Assembly (NCBI GenBank): GCA_946902985.2
Contig: OX336388.2
Coordinates: 1,213,316,609 to 1,213,380,608, forward strand
Length of the DNA stretch: 64,000 nt
Reading direction: 5' to 3'
Source: Meconema thalassinum
Taxonomy: Eukaryota > Arthropoda > Insecta > Orthoptera > Tettigoniidae
Position numbers and translations under genes: made by a program
Notes under the pieces: model-generated
The model's input: the letters and a program-made list of their open reading frames with translations, nothing else
Told to the model about the DNA's origin: nothing
Database searches by the model: none
Shown here: in pieces, positions 1-10,282 of the stretch
Layout: each line of letters begins with the position of its first letter
Numbering within the stretch: position 1 is the first letter of the stretch

Positions 1-444
1 GTTTCACCGTGTTCGAATTAATAGGGGGAATCGATTTTCACACAAAGATGGCCGCCATCCGCACACTATTAAGCTAATGACCTATTAATTTGGTCAAAGA
101 ATGCTTCCTCCATAAAGGTAAGTTGTTGCAAAATTTGGTAGAGATCGGATGATTAGGTTAGTCGTAATTTGATTTAAGCTTTGAACATTTGTGTGGCCGC
201 CATTACGTTTCCGTCAAGATGGCGGCGATATAAAACATGACACTGAGGTGTCCTTTACTGGTGCTACCTTTGTACCAAATTTCGTTCAATTCGCGTTCAC
301 CGTGTTCGAATTGATAGGGGGGGACAGACATTCAGAGTACACACACTCTCTCTCACACACAAACAGACAGACACACTTTTTTTTCGCCCTGTGTTGATCT
401 CATAAGTCTACTTACATTTTTTGCAAAAATCGAAAGTTGGCTAA
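1..444 (-). mobile_element. Helentron-like element, family H3 (5' part, cut by window edge)
   Basis: The right end reads as a subterminal inverted repeat followed by AAA (gaaagttggctaa), with a CA-rich stretch and the phrase TTGATCTCATAAGTCTACTT just inside it, matching the complete H3 copies at 5614-7733 and 55592-56880. The interior is the same tandem unit (ccgccattacgtttccgtcaag) seen near 56290 and 56580. No protein is encoded here. The element runs off the left edge, so its 3' hairpin end is not seen. Non-autonomous status is inferred from the complete copies. Confidence 0.7.
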
Positions 445-507
445 CAAAACATCGAACAAAATATAGGAACATTATTACAATGTCTCCCTCATGGATCGGC
501 AACATGA

Positions 508-765
508 CGTTGTTGTTGGTGTGGTCGTTAATTCTTCTGAGGGGCTTGGGACATGTTGGTCATCAGCTGTGTGTTGAACTTGTCTAATAACGTGTATTCC
601 TGTGATGACTGTGTAGTGTAGTGTGTGTAACTGTATTAGGAACAGCGATGAGCTAAGTGCCCCTGGACTTGAAGCAAGGTACTTACCTTGGCATTTACCT
701 GGAGAGAGTGTAGAAGAAAACAGGGAAAACTGCACACAGGATAGGGCTACATGACGCACGATATG
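508..765 (-). mobile_element. tRNA-derived SINE, family S2 variant
   Basis: This matches the 18718-19010 and 47335-47580 copies: gagnggcttgggacatnttggtc, then gtgtgttgaacttgtctaataac, then a cttggcatttacctggagagagtgt block. In better copies the tRNA-like head lies at the right end, so this one is read on the minus strand. The head itself is lost here. It is non-coding, and short open frames across it are incidental. Confidence 0.6.
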
Positions 766-904
766 TAAGATAGCCTGTATGACTTATGGCAGTATACTCA
801 TACTGGTGTATTATTCAAAACCTATTGGTTAATATACACAACATACAAATACGTATAAAGTAATTATGATGATAATAATAATAAGGACAACAATACACTA
901 ACAA

Positions 905-1224
905 AATGATTATTCAATGTACTTAATACAAATAAATTCAAGGATGAATTGGCTGGATGAAACAAGGGGGGAGGTGAATGAGTTAAACATTAGGGGGAAC
1001 ATAATGATGAACCGAAAAATCTTCAGAACCTCTGTAAATAAGCACACATTTAGGGTGAAATCTAGCAACAGGACTGGCACAAAATGGACAGAGGAACTCA
1101 AGACGGAACACAGTGAGTTCATGAAGAGATTTTGGGAGAAAAAGAAGGTAAAAGTCATCAAGCCAACTAAGAGGTTCCAACGCTCACTATGAATGGGCAT
1201 AACGAAGAAATAAATAAATAATTA

Positions 1225-1272
<48 letters not shown>

Positions 1273-1273
1273 A
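905..1273 (+). mobile_element. LINE 3' end with (GAAA)n tail
   Basis: A frame at 917-1192 encodes a basic C-terminus (RTGTKWTEELKTEHSEFMKR, then WEKKK). It ends in a stop and is followed within about 30 bases by a (GAAA)n tract at 1226-1272. The same C-terminus and tail recur at 58690-59033, and a related ending (KTGKIWTQERRKS) closes the reverse-transcriptase LINE at 22575-24195. I read this as a 5'-truncated non-LTR retrotransposon of the same clade. Only the last 90 or so residues remain. Confidence 0.6.
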
Positions 1274-1318
1274 TGACACTGATAATAAGAAGAAGCACTC
1301 AATCATTAGTGCTTATCA

Positions 1319-2133
1319 AGAGCTCGGAATTTTAGGTAAATACTTGTTTTTTATGTAAATACATATTTTAAGATTTTTTCTATAAATACATAAATTCCAG
1401 CTTTTCACTCATTAGCTGATAAAAAGACATAATATTTACATTTTTTTAAAATCAATATGCAATATTGCTTTTTTGTTCTCTATTACTTCAACGGGGAAGA
1501 ACCTGTGAACTATCTAATCTTCATACAGAGCATATGTCAGCTTGCAGCTGTGTTATTCTTAACTTGTCGCCCCGTGCCACTCACTGCGGAAACCGGGGAT
1601 TTCCTTGTCCATAGCCATATTGCACCACGTGCTAGACCTCCCCCTCTTCCCCAGCTACCTGGAACCAGTGTCACTCACATGCAGTTTATTCCCAGCACTG
1701 TGAAGTGTAAGGCAGTTCTATGATGCCTAAAGTAAAAGCAACTACAAGTTATCGTCTACAGCAGTATGTTCCAGAATTTAAGGATAATTTTACTTCTGAT
1801 GGGGGCGTTCTGTTCTGCCAACCATGTGGGAAAACAATCAAGGCTGAACAGCGATCTCAAGTTACACAACACCTCAAGGGCAAGAGACATATTGCCGCAG
1901 TTTCGCGCCTTCGTAAGAAGTGTTTGGCGAGAATCGTCGGTCATTTGTGATGGACAACCACAAGATGTTATGTCATTGTGTATTGTAAATCTTCAGTAGT
2001 CAGTGAGGCATAGCATAAATACACACTAAATTAGAATTAAATATTTTTACTCCTTTGTCACATATTTCAGCTATTTATAATGCATAAAACATAAATATTT
2101 TCCCGATTTTTAGCAGCAAAAGATCCGAGCCCT
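1319..2133 (+). mobile_element. Small hAT-like element with CGGBP1-like N-terminal frame
   Basis: The ends are imperfect inverted repeats: left AGAGCTCGGAATTTTAGG, right (complement) AGGGCTCGGATCTTTTG. hAT termini often begin CAGGGCTCGGA-like. About 815 bp separate them, and the only recognisable coding is the zinc-finger N-terminus at 1720-1950. No clean 8-bp duplication is visible: the flanks gcttatca and aatcataa agree only partly. It is probably an internally deleted hAT copy. Confidence 0.45.
1720..1950 (+). CDS. CGGBP1-like / hAT transposase N-terminal zinc-finger fragment
   Basis: This 76-residue frame starts MMPKVKATTSYRLQQYVPEF and carries a BED/C2H2-like finger: FCQPCGK (C-x2-C), then VTQHLKGKRH (H-x4-H). 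The order MPK..T..YRLQQ, DGGVLFCQPCGK, RSQVTQHL matches the N-terminal DNA-binding domain of CGG-repeat-binding protein 1 and the hAT transposases from which that protein derives. The homology is recalled from family knowledge, not searched. The frame stops soon after the finger, and no dimerisation region follows. It could be a deleted hAT transposase or the first exon of a domesticated copy. Confidence 0.5.
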   Translation: MMPKVKATTSYRLQQYVPEFKDNFTSDGGVLFCQPCGKTIKAEQRSQVTQHLKGKRHIAAVSRLRKKCLARIVGHL

Positions 2134-2396
2134 AATCATAATCCTAAAGATATTGCTTTGCATGGAAACACGAGCACAAGTAGTATTACAAATCTAATTC
2201 TGTGTTATCCAATCTATAGTAACTGTTGTGCCACTAACTACTTGTCAAACTATCCTCGGGGTATATGACGTCACTGTTCCTCCCCTTAAAATAGCAATAA
2301 CTAAAATAAATAAATCTATCCTCAACCCGCACAAGAAATTTCTGACACTGAATGATATCTCGTGCTACATCATTTCCCCTTGAATCACCTTCCCAT
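2134..2396. other. Unassigned AT-rich DNA
   Basis: I see no repeat match, coding frame or termini in this stretch, which separates the hAT-like element from repeat R5. Confidence 0.5.
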
Positions 2397-3256
2397 TTTA
2401 GGTAGATTTCATTAGAAAGCTAACTATTGCAATGGGTAGCATGTTTCGACTTCCGGAAAATTACGACATATCTTCGCGTTTCACATCCCCTAGACCCCAA
2501 AACCACCGTCTGTTCAAAAGTTTATAATTTACGTATTCTATATATAACAGTTTCTTGTGGACACGATAACTACCGCAATTTTACACCAATCACTTGGAAT
2601 TTTTTATATAATATGTATCCCTATAAAATCTCGATAGAGTTCGTTAATGGGCACAATGGGGGTGAAAATGGGGGGCATTTTTCGAAAGTGTGAATTATCG
2701 CTATAACTCTCTTAATATGTGAAATATCGAATCCATTCAAAGTTCATACTGTGTGTCGGATAAGGCCCAAAAGTTTATGTTTGAAACGTTTTTTGATAGC
2801 ACCAAAGGGGTGGGAAAAAGTGGGTTTTTCGGGAAACATTAATCATATCTCTCTTAATAGGCACAATATCAAAACCGTACAAAATGGACAATATTCCCCT
2901 AATAATTACCTAAAACTTTTGTCTGAAAGAATTTTTGAAATGACCCACGATTACGCCAAGGGATGAGCAAAATGATTTCGGAATTAGAAGAAAATGCCAA
3001 GTGCCATCAGAGGTTGCCATGACTACACTACCAAATTGATGAGGGATGAGCCATCAGACGTTGCCATGACAAAGCCATTGCACGAGATCACATTCAGTTT
3101 TCTATCTGACTCTGTGGGAAGCGGTTTGGTTGATTGGTTCCTCAGTTTAGGGGCTGCGACAACGCGGTCATGTAGCCCCGTGTACTTTGTGTGTGTGTAG
3201 AATCTGTCTGATAACCGTTGTAAATTATGATGGCTGTATTAGTGTGTGTATCTGTT
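2397..3256 (+). repeat. Repeat R5, copy 1 of a direct duplication
   Basis: It begins ttttaggtagatttcattag and proceeds through catgtttcgacttccggaaa. It recurs directly from 3257 with the same order of blocks and roughly 90 percent identity by eye. A shorter, more diverged match is at 21343-21470. Near its right end it carries a SINE S2 piece (3136-3256). This copy retains the uninterrupted sequence gatcacattcagttttctat, which is split by Helentron H1 in copy 2. The class is unknown and no convincing protein is present. Confidence 0.7.
3136..3256 (-). mobile_element. SINE S2, 3' end fragment
   Basis: The text cctcagtttaggggctgcga through gtgtgtgtgtagaatctgtc to tagtgtgtgtatctg matches the 3' half of family S2 in complement. 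It sits at the junction between the two R5 copies. Confidence 0.6.
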
Positions 3257-3971
3257 TTAGGTAGATTTCATTAGAAAGCTAACTATTGCAATGGGTACCA
3301 TGTTTCGACTTCCGGAAAATTTCGACATATCTTCGCGTTTCACATCCCCCAGACCCCAAAACCACAGTCAGTTCAAAAGTTTATATATAATTTATGTATA
3401 TATATCAGTTTCTTGTGGACACAATAACTGCCGTAATTTTTTACCAATCACTGTGATTTTTTTACATAATATGTATCCCTATAAAATCTCGGTCGAGTTC
3501 GTTAATGGACAAAATCGATCGAAGGGGGTGAAAATGGGGGGCTTTTTTCGAAAAAGTGAAATTTCGCTATAACTCTCTTAATACGTGAAATATCGAATCC
3601 ATTCAAAGTTCATAATATGTGTCGGATGAGTGCCAAACATTTATGTCAAATAAGTTTTTTGATAGCACCAACCATTGACCAAAGGGGTGCAAAAAAGTGG
3701 GTTTTTCGGGAAACATTAATCATATCTCTCTCAATAGGCACAATATCAAAACCGTACAAAATGGAAAATATTCCCCTAATAATTACCTAAAACTTTTGTC
3801 TGAAAGAATTTTTGATATGACCCACCATTACGCCAAGGGATGAGAAAAATGATTTCGGAATTTTAAAAAATGCGAAGTGCCATCAGAGGTTACCATAACA
3901 ACGCTTTTAAATTGATAAGGGATGATCTATCAGAGGGTGCCAAGACAACGCCATTGACGAGATCACATTCA
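3257..3971 (+). repeat. Repeat R5, copy 2 (left part)
   Basis: This is a direct repeat of 2397 onward: the same aggtagatttcattagaaag start, same interior, same gagatcacattca near the end. There it is interrupted by Helentron H1. The expected continuation (ccatctgact...gggaagcggc) resumes immediately after the Helentron at about 5114. Confidence 0.7.
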
Positions 3972-5113
3972 TTTTTAGCCTACTTTTCACACTTTTCAAA
4001 AATGAGGAAAAAGTAGACTTATGAGATCGATCCGGGAAAATGTGTCTGTCCTTCTGTCTGTCTGTCGGTCCTTCTGTTTGTCTGGCTGTGTGTGTGTGTG
4101 TGTCCCCCCCCCTATCAACTCCTAAACGGCTGCAGCAATCGAAACCAAATTTAGTATGAGTAAAGTTGTATACCGGAATATCTCAGGCCCATATTTGAAA
4201 AAGATGCCAGTGCTACCAACTGCTAAAAAAACGCACTAGAAATTTGAGCTCCATGTTGGATATCTTGGAAGGTATACATGGGAGCTATTATAAAATTGGC
4301 GCACATGTAGATAATACTATTTCAGTTTAATTTCCAGTTGGCCATACATGACAACGTTGCCAAAATATTTTTAAGCCTTCTGATAAGTCCAATATTTAAA
4401 TGCATATAACTTCTACACTATCAATTTGATTTCCACCATATTTTGTATGTAATATGTGTACATAAACAGGTATGACTGAGTGTATTCTTAAGAGCCACCA
4501 GGGCTGCCAACTGTCAATAAATGTTATCTCTATTATTTTATCCAAATACCAATATATCTGAAAGTATGCAAGCCGACTGGTTTAAACTATGCACACGTAA
4601 ATTACCTGACATTTTACATTAATTTGGAGTAACTTATATACGTCAGTTCTACCAACATGATTCTAAGCCTGCTGATAGGACCAATTTTTAAATACATGTA
4701 ACTTCTATACCAACAAATGGATTTCATCCAAAATTGGTACAAAAAGATATAATATTTCAGATTATTTCTGACCAGCACTCGCATGACATTGTTGCCAACA
4801 TGCTTTTACGTGTACTAATAGATCCAATGTCTAAATCCATGTAACGTCCTTTGAACTTCAACCACATTTTGTATTCTGTACCTTAGGAGATGGAAGTAAG
4901 AATATATTCAGTCACCAGAGCTGCCAACTGTATTGCTCTATTAGGCTACATTATGCCTAGTATACCTTATTTCGAACTAATTAAGACATTTCGATATTAC
5001 CCACTTAATTTCGTCATTATTCTAGATAGGTTCATATACTGTAGATTAATCTATGGCATGAATCTTAATTTTAAGAAAAGTAGGCTCTTTAGTTCGTCAC
5101 GGAACTTTTTGTT
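3972..5113 (+). mobile_element. Helentron-like (HINE/DINE-1-type) element, family H1
   Basis: The 5' end is TTTTTAGCCTACTTTTC and the 3' end holds the inverse GAAAAGTAGGCT (5075-5086). It is followed by a stem-loop (AGTTC-gtcacg-GAACT, 5091-5106) and a T-rich TTTTTGTT end. Subterminal inverted repeats plus a 3' hairpin, with a CTGT/GT simple repeat near the 5' end (4040-4110), are the hallmarks of Helentron-associated elements. Internal units repeat the phrase gctgccaactgt. No Rep or helicase is present, so it is non-autonomous. The R5 copy 1 empty site fixes both boundaries. Confidence 0.75.
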
Positions 5114-5134
5114 CCATCTGACTATTAGGGAAGC

Positions 5135-5245
5135 GGCTAACTGGTAGCATGCTGAACTTCTATGCCTAAGGTCGCTGGTTCAAAGCCGGCCAAAGTCGCC
5201 GGATTTTCTAAGAGCGCTAAAAATCCGTCAGCATGCTTTCCTTCG
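5135..5245 (+). mobile_element. tRNA-derived SINE, family S7 (5' truncated)
   Basis: The stretch gcggctaactggtagcatgc then GGTTCAAAGCC gives A-box-like and B-box-like promoter elements. It is followed by the family body ggattttctaagagcgctaaaaatcc and ccttcggagggga. Better copies are at 53296-53497 and 8369-8500. Confidence 0.6.
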
Positions 5246-5613
5246 GAGGGGAAGTTACAACGTTCGTTGCAAGTTGCTGGTTGCGGTGGCATCTAGCAGC
5301 CAAGTTCACAGCTAGGTGTCGTTGACCTTAGTATTTGGTACAAAATTAGGTACTACTACTTAAAATTGACCGTCTGCAGACCTTACCTGAATTACAGACT
5401 AATACAGTCATCACAAATAACACCGTTTATCAGACAGATTCTACACACACCCAATGTACACGGGGTTACATGACCACCTTGTCGCAGTCCCTAAACTGAG
5501 GAACTAACCAACATCTCTGCGGGAGATAAAATTTTGCGTGAAGAAGTAACAGACTGTTAGATAGTTACACATTAGTTCCAAACCTTGCATAAGGACAGTG
5601 TGATCACAAGTAT
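5246..5613. repeat. Repeat R4, copy 1 (with SINE S2 3' end at 5381-5510)
   Basis: The sequence gttgcggtggcatctagcag to ggtgtcgttgacc, then ctctgcgggagataaaattt, ending caagtat, is repeated at 8500-8753. A related stretch is at 60060-60330. The S2 3' end in plus orientation (cctaaactgaggaac) lies inside. This is the left flank of the H3 Helentron and is nearly the same as the left flank of the H2 Helentron at 8754. Confidence 0.65.
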
Positions 5614-5785
5614 AACAAGATGTTCAGTAAAGAACATATAGCCTACTTTCTCCTAAATGTATGAGTATAGTTATAACTCGTTGTTATTATCAAAGAGTAT
5701 AATAGAACTATTCTTTGTTGAAGACCTTAGAAACGATTTACCTCTACCAAACGCCACGACCTAGATAAAAACTGCTACCATCATT

Positions 5786-5820
<35 letters not shown>

Positions 5821-5862
5821 AGAAGTATATCAAGAATGTTATGGATCTGGAGACATAATCGA

Positions 5863-6102
5863 CCGGACTGGCGGCGTGGCTCAGCGGTAACGTTCTCGCT
5901 TGCTGGGCCCTAGGTTGCAGGTTCGTATCCTGGCGCAGTCAGCTGGCATTTGAGGGTGCACAAATGCGAGGGAGCCGTGTCAGTACATTTACTGGCGCGT
6001 TAAAGATCCCCTTCGGGCCAAAATTCCGGCACCCCGGTGTCTCTAAAAGCAGCAGTAGTTAAAAGGGATGTAAAACCAATAACATTATTATTATTATTAT
6101 TA
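5863..6102 (+). mobile_element. tRNA-derived SINE, family S1, with (ATT)n tail
   Basis: The head GGCGTGGCTCAGCGGTAACG (A box) and GGTTCGTATCC (B box) are followed by a body with gcacaaatgcgagggagccg and gttaaagatccccttcgggc. It ends in an (ATT)n tail at 6085-6102. A second full copy is at 10896-11128. A fragment of its head in the same sequence context is at 58064-58110, beside another H3 3' end. Confidence 0.8.
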
Positions 6103-6261
6103 CGACCTGCCGTGGGCAACATCCAACTTTGAGTTGAGGCATGTCTTTATACGTCTGGTTGTGCATGGCTTTCACAACCCTAATTGAATTAACAAATCTT
6201 TCCATGACCCTACAGAGACGTGTGTATACAAACTATGTGGATATTTTCTAATATATAATCC

Positions 6262-6770
6262 TAACAGAGCGAGTGCATTCTAGCGGCCAGAATAAGAAAC
6301 TTTTCAATAAAATCTGGAAGTTACCTTTTTGGCAGCTAGATGTCTCGAGTAAATCTGCTGGCGAATTATGTTTTAATTAAATATATATTTTACACCATAA
6401 TGTGGACAATATAACGCTTAATAACATTTTCAAGTAACGCAAAATAGGCTGTTACAAACCCTTTAAAATAAAAAGTTAAAATGTATCGTAGTATCAACTT
6501 GTCATTCTTCAAATTCGATGCGCATAGAATGATAATGGTATAGTAATCAATGGATCCCCACGTAGACTAGTCGGGACATCTAGTGGTGAAATATCGAACA
6601 ATATAATCCTAACAGAGCGAGTGCATTCTAGCGGCCAGAAGAAGAAACTTTTCAATAAAATCTGGAAGTTACCTTTTTGGCAGCTAGATGTCTCGAGTAA
6701 ATCTGCTGGCGAATTATGTTTTAATTAAATATATATTTTACACCATAATTTGCACAATATAACGCTTAAT
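6262..6770. repeat. Internal direct duplication inside H3
   Basis: About 140-170 bp starting atataatcctaacagagcga and ending near caatataacgctta occur twice (about 6262-6420 and 6601-6765), offset by 338 bp, with only a few differences. This is a recent local tandem duplication within this H3 copy; the 32207-33710 copy has the segment once. Confidence 0.8.
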
Positions 6771-6825
6771 TTTAAAACATCTGAGTCATTACAAAACAAT
6801 AAACATATAACATTTCAAGCAAAAA

Positions 6826-6905
6826 AACTAGCTCTGATCGGGTTTGAACCATAGGAATCTGAACGACAGGCTATCGCTCTACCACTGAGCTAGTTGTGTC
6901 AACGA
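6826..6905 (-). other. tRNA-like promoter module inside Helentron H3
   Basis: In complement it reads AACTAGCTCAGTGGTAGAGC (a near-perfect tRNA A-box region) and 30 or so bases later GGTTCAAACCC (B box). It ends in a T-run, a pol III terminator-like stretch. A corresponding module sits at the same relative place in the diverged H3 copy at 32868-32936. The middle does not fold into a clear anticodon arm by eye, so I do not call a functional tRNA gene. Confidence 0.55.
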
Positions 6906-7733
6906 ATATCGTTCTATTTAAAATGACTTACATAGAACTTGTTAGCAAATAATGATTTATACTAAACGATTTCATCACTGGAGTATATTATTTATATATA
7001 AAGCATTTCATACAAAGTTTATTTATTTTTTATCAGTACGCTATATTGCATTCAATACTCAAATTAGTGAAATATAAGTCAGGCACAAGATATCCGCTGC
7101 CATCTTGTCTTATTAATGAATCAGCTGAGCTTTTTAAAATCACGTCTGCACTATAGTATTACAAAATAAACTTTTAATTTCGTACGTGCCTCTTCCTTTA
7201 GAACAGTTAAAACGATTCTCGGCTCGATAATCGGAACTGGTGGGTCCCATGATATGGATTATAAAGTTTGCATAATTCGCACGGCCGCCATCCTGAAATG
7301 GTATGGCGGACGACCTTGTAGTTTGGTCACAAGACGCATCCTATACGAAGGTATGTTGTTACCAAATTTGGTAGAGATTGGATGATTTGGTTAGTCGTTA
7401 TTTGATTTTACGTTTTGAACGTTTGAGTGGCCGCCATTCAGTTTTAGTAAAGATGGCGGCGATATAAAACATGACACTGAGGTGTCCTTTGCTAGTGCTA
7501 CCTTTGTACCAAATTTCGTTCAATTCGCATTCACCGTGTTCGAATTGATAGGGGGGGACAGACATTCAGAGTACACACACTCACACACACACACACAGAC
7601 TCACACACACACATACACACACACAGACTCACACACACACATACACACACACAGACAGACACACTTTTTTCGCCCTGTGTTGATCTCATAAGTCTACTTT
7701 CATTTTTTGCAAAAATCGAAAGTAGGCTAAAAA

Positions 7734-7980
7734 TGAACCCCAAATGACAAGAAGGTTACCATCCCCATAAGACAGTAAAATGTTAAAAATATGCATAGAA
7801 AGACGAAAAAATGTTAACTAACCTCCAATTGTAAAATACTTTCTCGCAATAAATGAGGTCTCATCCTCCTACGAAAACCTGCATATTTTGCCTATTATAG
7901 CCTATCCCCTAGTTTGCCCGGTGAAATCTACCTCCGCCTTCCGGCGTGCCGAGAGGAGTTTTTTTTAAATTGAAGTAAGG
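7734..7980. repeat. Repeat R10, copy 1
   Basis: It begins aaccccaaatgacaagaagg directly after the Helentron end and runs through cccggtgaaatctacctccg to gccgagaggag. It recurs at 10283-10515 directly after a Helentron of another family. Confidence 0.7.
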
Positions 7981-8164
7981 ACTGCAACTTTGAATTTTTC
8001 AAATAGTTCGTACTTTTGCCGCCAAACGCCACCGTCAATGACTACTAGGCCTAGTTCAGAACTTAGCTACTAGACGCCACCGCAGTCGGCTCTTGGCAAC
8101 GAACGCAGAAACCTAAGAGCGTTGTTTACATTCCTAACCTATACAATTTAGCTTAACACAGGTG

Positions 8165-8363
8165 TAATTAGTGGAAGGTTCTTTAACATGCCATAAATCT
8201 ATGACATGGGACCGCCGGCTTTACTTCCCCTCCGAAGGAAGGCAACTGAGGGATTTTTAACGCCCTTAAAAAATCCGACGGTTTCGGCCGGGTTTGAACC
8301 CGCTATCTTGGGCATAGAAGCTCAGCATGCTACCATCTACGCCACCGAAGCCGCCATTGTGGG
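8165..8363 (-). mobile_element. tRNA-derived SINE, family S7
   Basis: The complement gives the head ggcggcttcggtggcgtaga with B box GGTTTGAACCC (self-complementary), followed by the family body ending in cactaattacacctgt. It lies head to head with the copy at 8369. Confidence 0.65.
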
Positions 8364-8368
8364 CAGCG

Positions 8369-8500
8369 GCTTCGGTAACGTAACTGGTAGCATGCTGAAC
8401 TGCTATGCCAAAGGTCGCGGGTTCAAAACCGGCCGAAGTCGTCGGATTTTCTGTGAGCGCCAAAAATCCCTCAGTATGCTTTCCATCGGAGGGGAAGTTC
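8369..8500 (+). mobile_element. tRNA-derived SINE, family S7 (3' truncated)
   Basis: The head cggcttcggtaacgtaactg and B box GGTTCAAAACC are followed by ggccgaagtcgtcggatttt. Only a few bases (cattgtgggcag) separate it from the inverted copy on its left. Confidence 0.65.
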
Positions 8501-8753
8501 CAAAGTTCGTTGCGAGTAGCTGGTTGCGGTGGCATCTAGTAGCCAAGTTCACAGCTAGGTGTCGTTGACTAGTATTTGCTAGCAAAATTAGGAACTACTA
8601 CTTGAAATTGACCGTCTCGTTGTCGCATCCCCTAAACTGAGGAACCAACCAAAATCTCTGCGGGAGATAAAATTTTGCGTGAAGACGTAGCAGACCATTA
8701 GATAGTTACACATCAGAGTCGAAACCTTGCAGAAGCCGTGTGACCACAAGTAT
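8500..8753. repeat. Repeat R4, copy 2
   Basis: The stretch gttgcggtggcatctagtag through ctctgcgggagataaaattt to gaccacaagtat matches 5246-5613, although the internal SINE part is shortened. It ends at exactly the same base relative to a Helentron as copy 1. Confidence 0.65.
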
Positions 8754-10282
8754 AACAAGTAGTTCCGTGAAGAACTAAACAGCCTATTTTCATATATCCT
8801 ACTTATGTTAACTGCCACTATGAACATACAAAATTTCAGATTGATTGCTGTAATAGATTCGTAGATATTGAGAAACGGCTAAATGTTTTGGATGGTCGCC
8901 ATGTTTGATTTTATATATGTAGGTCCTAGAGTTATGTACTGTTACATGAAAATTATTGTGTAAGTGTAGCATTCAAATTTCAATCGCATGATAAGGACAC
9001 AAGAAGTAGCAAGGAGATTTTAAAATTTCGCACAGCTGCCATTTTGTGGTTATGGAAACAATTGAAATAAATTAGATGCCAGTGGATTAATATTTGTACA
9101 AGGATTTACTGTACCAAGTTTCACTGCCCCCGGATGGTTAAATTGCGAGAAACGTCCATGTGAATATTTATACTTCGCGTCACCGCCATGTTGGATTTTT
9201 GATCACCAGGTTATTTAAAGTCCTATAGATGAACTCATGTTCATAGCCCCTATGATCATAAAGAAATTCAGTTTGATTGTTATAATAGATTCGTAGATAT
9301 TCAGAGCCGTCTAAATATTTCGGATGGTCGTCATGTAGGATTGTTAAATGTATACGCCATAGAGTCATGTACCATTAAAGGATAATTATTGCGTAGGTTC
9401 ATTATTCAAACTTTCACTTCGATCGCATGATTACGAGACAAGGAATAATAACTTAATTTTAAAATTCACACAGCCGCCATTTTGAGGTTATTAAAACAAT
9501 TGAACTAAATTGGATAACAGTGCATTACAATGTGTATAAACATTTCCTGTACCAGATTTCATTGCGTTTGGAACATTAAATGGCGAGAAGGGTCTATTAA
9601 AATTTTTAATTTCCCTTGGCTGCCATGTTCGTTTTGTAGTTAACCGGGCTTTTGGAGGTCTTATAGATGAACTTCTAATATTGCCCTTTATCTCCGTACA
9701 AAATTTCAGGGTGATACCGCTAATAATTTCTGAGATATAGAATGCCGGTGAAATATTTCGCACATCCGCCATCTTGTGGTTATGTAAACAATTGATGAAG
9801 TTTGATGTCGGTGCATTACAATGTGTGTAAACATACACTGTACCAAGTTTTATTGCGTTTGGTTGGTTAAATCGCGAGAAACGTCTAATTAAAAGTCGCA
9901 AATTCGCGTGGCCGCCATGTTGGTTTTGTAGTTACCAGTTTTTCAATAGTCACATAGGTGAACTTCTAGTAGTTCCCTTTATTACCGTAAAAAAATCCAG
10001 GGTGATATCGGGAATAGTTTCGGAGATATTGAATGCTGGTGAAATATTTCGCACAGCCGCCATGTTGGATTGGTGAGACGTAACAAAATTTGAAGGGCAC
10101 GGTCGGGGTCACCTGGAGTAGTGCTATGAACTTACCAAGTTTCATTGAAATCGCTCCAGCCGTATAGAATTTATTAGGGGACACACACACACACACACCT
10201 CACACACACACGCACACACAGACACACGGACAAAAGGTGATCTCATAAGACTATTTTTTCAAAATTGAAAATAGGCTAAAAA
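8754..10282 (-). mobile_element. Helentron-like element, family H2, complete
   Basis: In complement the 5' end is TTTTTAGCCTATTTTCAATT (to 10282). The 3' end has GAAAATAGGCTG, a stem-loop (TAGTTC-ttcacg-GAACTA) and CTTGTT at 8754. A CA microsatellite lies at 10183-10220. The interior is a series of roughly 146-bp units, each with a GCCGCCAT or close variant. This is the most diverged of the four H2 copies and encodes no protein. Confidence 0.75.

Larger units (their letters stand above)
5614..7733 (-). mobile_element. Helentron-like element, family H3, complete
   Basis: Read in complement, the 5' end is TTTTTAGCCTACTTTCG (ending at 7733). The 3' end has GAAAGTAGGC, a stem-loop (TGTTC-tttact-GAACA) and CTTGTT at 5614-5640. 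A CA/GT microsatellite lies close to the 5' end (7575-7665), as in the other copies. It carries an inserted SINE S1 (5863-6102), an internal direct duplication (6262-6400 and 6601-6770) and a tRNA-like segment at 6826-6905. The absence of any helicase or Rep frame makes it non-autonomous. Confidence 0.7.
7985..8630. repeat. Foldback repeat with head-to-head SINEs at its centre
   Basis: The left arm (ttcaaatagttcgtactttt, then gaacttagctactagacgcc, then cggctcttggcaacgaac) is an imperfect inverted copy of the right arm (8515-8630, complement ttcaagtagtagttcctaat, gaacttggctactagatgcc). Each arm is over 110 bp. At the centre two S7 SINEs face each other. A one-armed copy is at 53116-53497. Confidence 0.6.

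Noticed and set aside
7531..7743. Val/Cys-rich minus-strand frame
   Set aside because: It is a translation of the CA/GT microsatellite inside H3.
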